47,402 bases of DNA. Source: UBA11540 sp003445125 (GTDB lineage Bacteria; Bacillota; Clostridia; Oscillospirales; Ruminococcaceae). Below, piece by piece: positions 41,858 to 47,402 of the stretch. Location: assembly GCA_937899435.1 (NCBI GenBank), contig CALBQG010000055.1, positions 1 through 47,402 on the forward strand, written 5' to 3'. Position 1 is the stretch's first letter. Each line of letters starts with the position of its first letter. The translations under genes were made by a program, and so were the position numbers. The notes under the pieces are model-generated. The model had not been told where the DNA came from. It searched no databases and worked only from the letters and a program-made list of their open reading frames with translations.

Positions 41858-43326
41858 AAATTGAGATACAGGATTTGTCTTTTTCTTATCCGCAGAGTCG
41901 GGTTCCGGCGTTGAATCATGTGACAATGACCGTGCAGAGCGGAGAAGTGATTCTTCTCTGCGGTGCTTCCGGTTCGGGAAAAAGCACCCTTTTGCGATGC
42001 CTGAAAAAAGAACTCTGCCCGGCGGGAACACGGACGGGTGCGGTTCTTCTGGACGGCAGGAGCATGGAGGAACTCTCGGCTTCCGATGTCGGGTTTGTGA
42101 TGCAGAATCCGGAAAATCAGATCGTCTGTGAGGACGTGCGGCACGAATTGGCGTTCGGGCTGGAAAACCTCGGTGTCAAACGGTCGGAAATGTTTGTGCG
42201 TCTGGCGGAAACGGCAGACTTTTTCGGAATTTCGCCGCTGTGCAAGCGGAAAACCGGAGAACTGTCGGGCGGCGAAAAGCAGCTGCTGAATCTCGCCGCC
42301 GTGATGGCGATGCAGCCGAAGGTGCTGCTTCTGGACGAGCCTTTTGCACAGCTTGACCCTGTGGCTGCCGCCAATTTGGCGGACATGATCTTTCGGATCA
42401 ATCGGGAGTTTCGGACGACGGTCATTTTCAGCGAACACCGTCCCGAATCGCTCTTTATGCGCGCGGATCGGGTGGCGGTGATGGAAAAAGGCAGCCTGCT
42501 GTGTGCGGATGCGCCGCAAAAGATAGCAGATTTTCTTTTGGAAAGCGGACATCCGATGCAAAAAGCCCTGCCGCTTTCCGAAAAAATGCGCTTTTTCACG
42601 AACCGCAAATTTTCTCTCCCGCCAAAACCGCCCCGAACTTTCGCCACAGACAGCGAACCGAAACCGGTCGCGCGGCGTGTGTGGTTTTCTTATGATAAAA
42701 ACGACGACGTGCTGAAAGATCTGTCTCTTTCACTTTCGGCAGGCAATTTGTACTGTATTCTCGGTGCCAACGGGTCGGGAAAAAGCACACTTTTGTCGGT
42801 GCTGGCAAAGCACCTGCGTCCCTGGGCGGGCAAGGTGACGACGGAGGCAAACACGGCACTGCTGCCGCAAAATCCGCAGTCGCTGTTTTCGGCAATGAGC
42901 ATCGAAGAGGAGCTGCCGGGACAACTCCCCGATTTCTGGAAGCCCTACGCTTCCCGCCATCCTTTCGATCTGAGCGGCGGCGAGCAGCAGCTGCTCGCGT
43001 TGGACAAGGTGTTGCTGCTTGCCCCCGATTTGCTGCTGGCGGATGAACCGACCAAGGGACTGGACGCGTTTTCCCGTGAGCAGGTGGGGGCGCGTCTGCA
43101 AAGTTGGTGCGCGCAGGGGAAAACCGTGGCGGTTGTGACGCATGATACCGAATTTGCGGCGGAAAATGCAGATTTCTGCGCCGTGATGTTCGACGGGCAG
43201 ATTTCTGAATGGGAACCGCCGTCGCAGTTTTTCTCCCGCCATTTGTTCTATTCCACACCCGCGTCCCGCCTGACAGGCGGGCGCGCTGTGACGGAAAGAG
43301 AGGCATTGCAGCTGTGTCAAGAATGA
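41854..43326 (+). CDS. ECF transporter ATPase, two domains in one chain
   Basis: 490 residues carrying both energy-coupling ATPases fused, in place of separate EcfA1 and EcfA2. Domain 1 (about 1-235): Walker A GASGSGKST (37-45), signature LSGGEKQ, Walker B VLLLDEPFAQLD. Domain 2 (about 270-485): Walker A GANGSGKST from 304, signature LSGGEQQ, Walker B LLLADEPTKGLD. Both sites look intact. The position between ecfT and the S component supports a dedicated, group-I-like importer. Confidence 0.93.
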   Translation: MKIEIQDLSFSYPQSRVPALNHVTMTVQSGEVILLCGASGSGKSTLLRCLKKELCPAGTRTGAVLLDGRSMEELSASDVGFVMQNPENQIVCEDVRHELAFGLENLGVKRSEMFVRLAETADFFGISPLCKRKTGELSGGEKQLLNLAAVMAMQPKVLLLDEPFAQLDPVAAANLADMIFRINREFRTTVIFSEHRPESLFMRADRVAVMEKGSLLCADAPQKIADFLLESGHPMQKALPLSEKMRFFTNRKFSLPPKPPRTFATDSEPKPVARRVWFSYDKNDDVLKDLSLSLSAGNLYCILGANGSGKSTLLSVLAKHLRPWAGKVTTEANTALLPQNPQSLFSAMSIEEELPGQLPDFWKPYASRHPFDLSGGEQQLLALDKVLLLAPDLLLADEPTKGLDAFSREQVGARLQSWCAQGKTVAVVTHDTEFAAENADFCAVMFDGQISEWEPPSQFFSRHLFYSTPASRLTGGRAVTEREALQLCQE

Positions 43327-43991
43327 TGAAAACCGTCACAGCGCTTGCGGTGGCGGCGGGCGTGGCGGTACTGGGACTGCTGTCGGTCATGCACGCGAAG
43401 AACTATCTTTTTCCGAGTGTTCTCCTGCTTCTTCTGGCAATTCTGCCGTTTTTACTCAGCTTTGAAAAGCGCAAGCCACAGCCGCGCGAGTGGATGCCGG
43501 TGGTGGTGATGGCGGCGATGGCAGCGGTAGGACGGGTGCTGTTTGCACCGATTCCCAACGTCAAACCCACAACGGCGCTGATTGTCGCCACTGCTGTTGT
43601 TTACGGACCGCAGGCGGGCTTTATGACGGGGATGATTGCGGCGTTGGCATCCAATTTCTATTTCGGGCAGGGGCTTTGGACGCCTTGGCAGATGTTCGGC
43701 TGGGGGATGGTCGGGCTGATTGCGGGATGTCTGAAAAGATTGTTTGAAAAAAAAATCCCGCTGTGCATCGGCGGCACCTTGTTGGCACTGATGTACAGCT
43801 GGTTCATGAATATCTACGCGGCGCTCTCCGTGCCGCAGATTGACTGGCATGGCTTTTTGGCATTGTATGCGGCGAGTGCCTATCTGGATGTTCTCCACGC
43901 GGTTTCCACCGGCGTATTTTTGTTCGTGATGGGAATCCCGACCGTGCGGGTGCTTCGGCGCGCTAAAGTCCGTTTTACGGGGAAGGAATAA
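43323..43991 (+). CDS. ECF transporter substrate-binding (S) component
   Basis: 222 residues with about six hydrophobic helices. The stretch NVKPTTALIVATAVVYGPQAG and the following NFYFGQGLWTPWQMFGWGMVG fit S components that I associate with cobalamin- or precursor-type vitamins, but the substrate is not certain. It starts in an ATGA overlap with the ATPase gene (an ATG 3 bp later is the alternative). Its end is 6 bp from the convergent comFC gene. Confidence 0.85.
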   Translation: MMKTVTALAVAAGVAVLGLLSVMHAKNYLFPSVLLLLLAILPFLLSFEKRKPQPREWMPVVVMAAMAAVGRVLFAPIPNVKPTTALIVATAVVYGPQAGFMTGMIAALASNFYFGQGLWTPWQMFGWGMVGLIAGCLKRLFEKKIPLCIGGTLLALMYSWFMNIYAALSVPQIDWHGFLALYAASAYLDVLHAVSTGVFLFVMGIPTVRVLRRAKVRFTGKE

Positions 43992-43997
43992 TATGCC

Positions 43998-44630
43998 TTA
44001 TGCAGAGGCAAAGCTGAGAACGAACACATCGACGGCGCCCGCTTTCATCAGTGCTTCGGCAGCACTTCTGACTGTGGCACCGGTGGTGACCACGTCGTCA
44101 ATCAGCAGCACGCGCTTTCCGCCGACCACCTTTTCGTCCGCTCGGAAAGCGCCGCGCATATTGCGCAGACGTTTGGCGGCAGACAGAACTTTCTGCGGAG
44201 CGGTTTCTTTGACCTTCACCAGTCCTTTCGGAGAAAACGGCAGATTGAGATTTTTGGCAACCAGTTGTGCGAGAATTTCGCTTTGGTTGAACCCACGCCG
44301 CTTTTTCTCGGTTTTGGTCATGGGAATATCGACCACGAGATCCGCCGAAAAGTAGGCGACGGACTGACGCGCCGCGTCCGCCAACAATATTCCCGCTTTG
44401 CGGCAAACGGTCAGACTGTGCTTATACTTGATGTTCCAGACCGATTGTCGGACAACGGCGGTGTAGCGGTAGAGGGACAAACAGTAAAATTCGCCGATGC
44501 GGCGGTCGTCAACCGCAAGGCTCTTTTCAAACGCCTTGCGGCAGGATTCACAGAACATTTGTCCCGATTCCACCACTTCAAAACAACCGATACAGCGCGG
44601 AGGATACAGAATTTCAAGAGGATTTTTCAT
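43998..44630 (-). CDS. comFC: ComFC-like phosphoribosyltransferase-fold protein
   Basis: 210 residues. An N-terminal zinc-finger-like part has C-x2-C twice (PPRCIGC and FCESC), and the PRTase signature VLLIDDVVTTGATV lies near the C-terminus. ComFC/GntX proteins take part in DNA uptake and natural transformation in Firmicutes, but many anaerobes keep only this gene. The ATG at 44630 is chosen; longer in-frame starts have no ribosome binding site. It needs its own promoter because a terminator lies upstream. Confidence 0.92.
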   Translation of the reverse strand: MKNPLEILYPPRCIGCFEVVESGQMFCESCRKAFEKSLAVDDRRIGEFYCLSLYRYTAVVRQSVWNIKYKHSLTVCRKAGILLADAARQSVAYFSADLVVDIPMTKTEKKRRGFNQSEILAQLVAKNLNLPFSPKGLVKVKETAPQKVLSAAKRLRNMRGAFRADEKVVGGKRVLLIDDVVTTGATVRSAAEALMKAGAVDVFVLSFASA

Positions 44631-44691
44631 GACACAAATGACACTTCCGATAATCACTCTGTGAAAGAGAATGCAGAGTAATGATAAACGC

Positions 44692-44721
44692 AAAAACAGG
44701 AGGCAAAAACCTCCTGTTTTT
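44692..44721. terminator. Terminator of the amino-acid ABC operon
   Basis: AAAAACAGGAGG (44692-44703) pairs with CCTCCTGTTTTT (44710-44721) around CAAAAA; usable on both strands. Confidence 0.93.
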
Positions 44722-44726
44722 CCAAA

Positions 44727-45449
44727 TTATAACACTTTGGAAAGGAAATCCTGAAGTCTTGCGTTTTTGGGATGCGCGAAAAATTCTTCGGGGGAGGCTT
44801 CTTCCAAAATCCGACCTTCGTCAATGAACAGCACACGGCTTGCCACTTCACGGGCAAATCCCATTTCGTGCGTCACGACCACCATGGTCATTCCGTCGTC
44901 AGCCAGTTCTTTCATCAGCTCCAGCACTTCGCCGACCATTTCGGGGTCGAGCGCTGAAGTCGGTTCGTCAAAAAGCATCACTTCGGGGTTCATCGCAAGC
45001 GCGCGGACAATGGCAATACGCTGTTTCTGTCCGCCGGACAACTGGGAGGGATAAGCGTTGGCTTTTTCCTCCAGCCCGATTCGTTTGAGCAAAGCCATGG
45101 CGCGTTCGTTCGCCTGCGCTTTGGTCATCAGTCCGAGCTTGACAGGCGCGAGCGTGATGTTTTTGAGAATGGTCAGATGCGGGAAAAGGTTGAAGTGTTG
45201 AAAAACCATTCCCATTTTGCGCCGAACCATGTTGATGTCACATTTCGGATCGGTGATTTTCTGTCCGTCGATAAACACATCTCCGCAGGTTGGACGCTCC
45301 AACAGATTCAGACAGCGCAAAAAGGTGCTTTTTCCCGAACCGGACGGTCCGATGATGACGATTTTTTCGCCTTTTTTGATTTCGTAGTCGATACCTTTCA
45401 GTACTTCGTTGTCTCCGAAGCTCTTTTTCAGTCCTTTAACGGTGATCAC
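44727..45449 (-). CDS. Polar amino-acid ABC transporter ATPase
   Basis: GlnQ-like ATPase of 240 residues: Walker A GPSGSGKST, Q-loop in VFQHFNLFPHLTILKN, signature LSGGQKQR, Walker B VMLFDEPTSALDPEMV and THEMGFAREV. Full family length. The start overlaps the permease end by 14 bp. It is the third gene of a binding-protein/permease/ATPase operon. Confidence 0.96.
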   Translation of the reverse strand: MITVKGLKKSFGDNEVLKGIDYEIKKGEKIVIIGPSGSGKSTFLRCLNLLERPTCGDVFIDGQKITDPKCDINMVRRKMGMVFQHFNLFPHLTILKNITLAPVKLGLMTKAQANERAMALLKRIGLEEKANAYPSQLSGGQKQRIAIVRALAMNPEVMLFDEPTSALDPEMVGEVLELMKELADDGMTMVVVTHEMGFAREVASRVLFIDEGRILEEASPEEFFAHPKNARLQDFLSKVL

Positions 45450-46194
45450 TCTTGCGCAGCCTCCTTTCCAGCTTGCCTACAAGCCACGTCAGCAGCATGA
45501 CCATGCCGAGGTAAACCAACGCGACAAAAATCAGCGGCATAAACGCCGAGAACGTCTGTCCGCGGATGGATTCGCCCGCCTTGGTCAGATCGCGGATGCC
45601 GACGTAACCGGCAACCGAGGTTTCCTTGAGCAAAGCGATGAACTCGTTGAGCAGGGCAGGCAGGACGTTTTTAAACGCCTGCGGGATAATGATGTAGGTC
45701 ATAGTCTTGATGTAGCCGAATCCCAGACTGCGTCCGGCTTCCATCTGCCCGGCGTCAATGGAAGCGATGCCCGCGCGGATGATTTCCGCGACATAGGCAC
45801 CGGAGTTGATGCCGAAGGTGGCAATGGCAACATACAGAGAATTGCGCACATTTGCCATGATAATCAGATACATGATCAGCAGCTGAACCACCACAGGGGT
45901 GCCGCGGATGACCGTCAGATAAATTTTGCACAGCGCGTTGAGAAACGAAAGCACGCCTTTCCCGAAGCCGTGCAGATCGTCGGCGGTTTTGTCGTAAGAA
46001 GAGCGGATCGTCGCCACAAGGACGCCGATCACCACGCCGACCAGCAGGGCAAAAACCGTGATGATCAGTGTGTTTTTCAGTCCGGTCGTCAACAGCTTCC
46101 AACGGTTTTTTTCAATGAAGTTCAGAATGAAATCCGCCTTCACGCTGTCAAACCACGTCATGATATTTTGCCACAGTTGTTCCATTGGGTTCAT
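45436..46194 (-). CDS. Polar amino-acid ABC transporter permease
   Basis: 252-residue HisM/GlnP-type permease with about five or six membrane helices. The ATPase-docking EAA loop is seen as EAGRSLGFGYIKTMTYIIIPQAF. The N-terminal ~30 residues are an amphipathic extension. Downstream of the binding-protein gene by 65 bp, including the hairpin. Confidence 0.95.
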   Translation of the reverse strand: MNPMEQLWQNIMTWFDSVKADFILNFIEKNRWKLLTTGLKNTLIITVFALLVGVVIGVLVATIRSSYDKTADDLHGFGKGVLSFLNALCKIYLTVIRGTPVVVQLLIMYLIIMANVRNSLYVAIATFGINSGAYVAEIIRAGIASIDAGQMEAGRSLGFGYIKTMTYIIIPQAFKNVLPALLNEFIALLKETSVAGYVGIRDLTKAGESIRGQTFSAFMPLIFVALVYLGMVMLLTWLVGKLERRLRKSDHR

Positions 46195-46217
46195 CCTTTC
46201 CGAGGAAAAATGGGGAA

Positions 46218-46242
46218 AGGCAGGACGTCAGGCGTCCTGCCT
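46218..46242 (-). promoter_or_regulatory. Intergenic hairpin between binding-protein and permease genes
   Basis: AGGCAGGACG (46218-46227) pairs with CGTCCTGCCT (46233-46242) with a 5-nt loop. The minus-strand T tract after it is interrupted, so it probably stabilises the binding-protein mRNA or gives partial termination, letting the binding protein be made in excess of the membrane parts. Confidence 0.7.
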
Positions 46243-46259
46243 CAGGGAGTCGGAAGGGG

Positions 46260-47096
46260 TCAGTTCGCGGGGATGTATTTGTCAACAATTGTCTTGACAG
46301 TGCCGTCGGCAATCAGTTCTTCCAGGGCGGTGTTGATCTTTGCAAGCAGCTCGTCGTTGTCTTTGGCAACGCAGATGGCATAGTCTTCATCGGCATAGGA
46401 AGCGTCCAGAATGCTCAGACCGGTGTTGGCGGCAACATAGGATTTTGCAGGCTCTTTGTCGATAATCACGGCATCAATCTTGCCGGCAACCAGTGCTGCG
46501 GTAGCATCCGGACCGTTCTTGTATTGAACGACTTTGTCAGTGCCGTAATCTTCGGAAGCATAGATGTCGCCGGTGGTGTTCTGCTGAACGCCGATGAGGA
46601 TGCCGTCTTTTGCGAGATCGTCAAGGCTTGTCACTTTGCCGCCGTCTTTCACGATGACAACCTGAACACCCTTAGCATAGGAAGTGGTGAAGTTTACACT
46701 CTTGAGACGGTCTTCGGTGACGGTCATGCCTGCCATACCGAAGTCAATCTTTCCGGTCTGAACGGAACCGAGGATGGCGTCAAAGTCGATGTCCTGGATT
46801 TCCAGCGTCATGCCGAGCTTTTCTGCGATCTTTGCCGCGATTTCCGCGTCGATGCCGACGATCTTGTCACCCTCTACATATTCATAGGGCGGGAAGGTGG
46901 CGTTGGTTCCCATGATCAGTGTGGTCTTTGCGGTGGTTTCTTCAGAGCTTTCTTCGGAATTTGCTTCGGAAACCACAACTTCGGAACTCCCGGTTTTGTT
47001 GTCGTTGGTCGAAGAAGTGTTAGCTGTGCTGTCGCCGCAGGAAGCAAAAGCAAAGGTAAGGGTCAGTGCGGAGAGCAATGCGAGAATCTTTTTCAT
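46260..47096 (-). CDS. Amino-acid ABC transporter substrate-binding lipoprotein
   Basis: Family 3 solute-binding lipoprotein of 278 residues. A lipoprotein signal ends in ASC with cysteine 20 (the preceding phenylalanine is less usual). A Ser/Thr/Glu/Asn-rich linker (about 22-50) leads into the binding fold: GTNATFPPYEYVEGDKIVGI, DIDFDAILGSVQTGKIDFGM and the C-terminal LAKINTALEELIADGTVKTI. It binds polar amino acids; the ligand is not predicted. The ATG at 47096 follows GGAGG. Confidence 0.95.
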   Translation of the reverse strand: MKKILALLSALTLTFAFASCGDSTANTSSTNDNKTGSSEVVVSEANSEESSEETTAKTTLIMGTNATFPPYEYVEGDKIVGIDAEIAAKIAEKLGMTLEIQDIDFDAILGSVQTGKIDFGMAGMTVTEDRLKSVNFTTSYAKGVQVVIVKDGGKVTSLDDLAKDGILIGVQQNTTGDIYASEDYGTDKVVQYKNGPDATAALVAGKIDAVIIDKEPAKSYVAANTGLSILDASYADEDYAICVAKDNDELLAKINTALEELIADGTVKTIVDKYIPAN

Positions 47097-47145
47097 TTTC
47101 TTTTCCTCCAAATTTTCACACGTGTTCGTGTTGTTGATGAGTATA

Positions 47146-47173
47146 ATTATACACGTTTTTTTGCATAATGCAA
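47146..47173 (-). promoter_or_regulatory. Promoter of the amino-acid ABC operon
   Basis: On the minus strand TTGCAT (47168-47173), 16 bp and TATAAT (47146-47151). Confidence 0.8.
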
Positions 47174-47219
47174 GAGGAAATTGCGAAAAAATGAAAGAAA
47201 ATTCAATATTTATACATTT

Positions 47220-47402
47220 TCACAGAACCAGACCTTCGGAAGCCAGCAATTTGTGCATATCGTCGAAAAGTGGCGAGGTGACGACGTGTTCCTGCCCGTC
47301 CGACGGGGTGATAAAGCGCACCTGACGGCAGTGCAATGCGTGCCGCAGGAGGATCGAATGGTTTCCGCCGTACAGTTCATCGCCTACGAGCGGATGCCCG
47401 AT
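47220..47402 (-). CDS. Pseudouridine synthase, RluA/RluD type (C-terminal fragment)
   Basis: Only the last 60 residues lie in the window. IGHPLVGDELYGG, LLRHALHCRQVRFITP and the ending SPLFDDMHKLLASEGLVL match the C-terminus of RluA/RluD-type enzymes, which modify uridines in rRNA or tRNA. The catalytic aspartate is outside the window, so the subgroup cannot be given. The reading frame is open to the right edge. Confidence 0.85.
   Translation of the reverse strand: MGHPLVGDELYGGNHSILLRHALHCRQVRFITPSDGQEHVVTSPLFDDMHKLLASEGLVL

Overview
The window looks like chromosomal DNA of a low-to-moderate GC, probably anaerobic member of the Clostridia, most likely an Oscillospiraceae/Ruminococcaceae-like gut bacterium. 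The evidence is the gene order M50 protease, scpA, scpB, ytfI, ytfJ, D-Ala-D-Ala carboxypeptidase, rluB; a sporulation-linked GerW/YtfJ protein; oxygen-sensitive class III ribonucleotide reductase with its activase; type III glutamine synthetase; FeoB; an ECF vitamin-type transporter; and very strong Firmicutes-type promoters and ribosome binding sites. The assignment is an inference from gene content. I see no phage, insertion sequence, CRISPR array, rRNA or tRNA.

Layout: A minus-strand M23 peptidase (205-1929) is divergent from a long plus-strand housekeeping run (2183-10087: protease, chromosome condensation, envelope and sporulation proteins, PBP5-type carboxypeptidase, pseudouridine synthase, a GNAT-like small protein, PcrA helicase) closed by a strong terminator. 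Next come a NAD(P)HX repair enzyme with a lipoprotein (10194-12287), and a tightly overlapping cluster of a short-chain dehydrogenase, an AraC/GyrI regulator and a large flavin oxidoreductase (12396-15860). After a long hairpin lie a minus-strand PadR regulator, a candidate small RNA, a lipoprotein and type III glutamine synthetase. An AraC regulator divergent from a GH42-like glycosidase follows, then a second large lipoprotein, a MacB/FtsX-type ABC protein and a DtxR-type metalloregulator. A FemAB-type transferase runs convergent to and overlaps FeoB. A heterodimeric ABC exporter, nrdD-nrdG-dut-SGNH esterase, a phosphodiesterase divergent from three very small genes, an ECF transporter operon, ComFC, a polar amino-acid ABC operon and the end of an RluA/RluD-type pseudouridine synthase complete the window.

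The most interesting signal is not a gene. Three intergenic sites carry the same promoter-like block, TTGTAGC - exactly 16 bp - CGTCTR, followed by TATARGTGA. This has the shape of an extracytoplasmic-function (ECF) sigma promoter. One copy precedes a surface lipoprotein (16777-17751), one precedes the FemAB-type peptidoglycan transferase (28230-29288), and one precedes no gene at all: it points into about 200 nt of non-coding sequence that ends in a strong terminator, which predicts an envelope-stress small RNA at about 16508-16704. No sigma factor gene is present in the window. Other features worth attention are a 9-bp direct repeat overlapping the FemAB core promoter, a 10-bp inverted repeat bracketing the promoter of the large ABC protein, a terminator-like leader on glutamine synthetase, a hairpin covering the carboxypeptidase ribosome binding site, and a cluster of three small genes (77, 116 and 44 codons).
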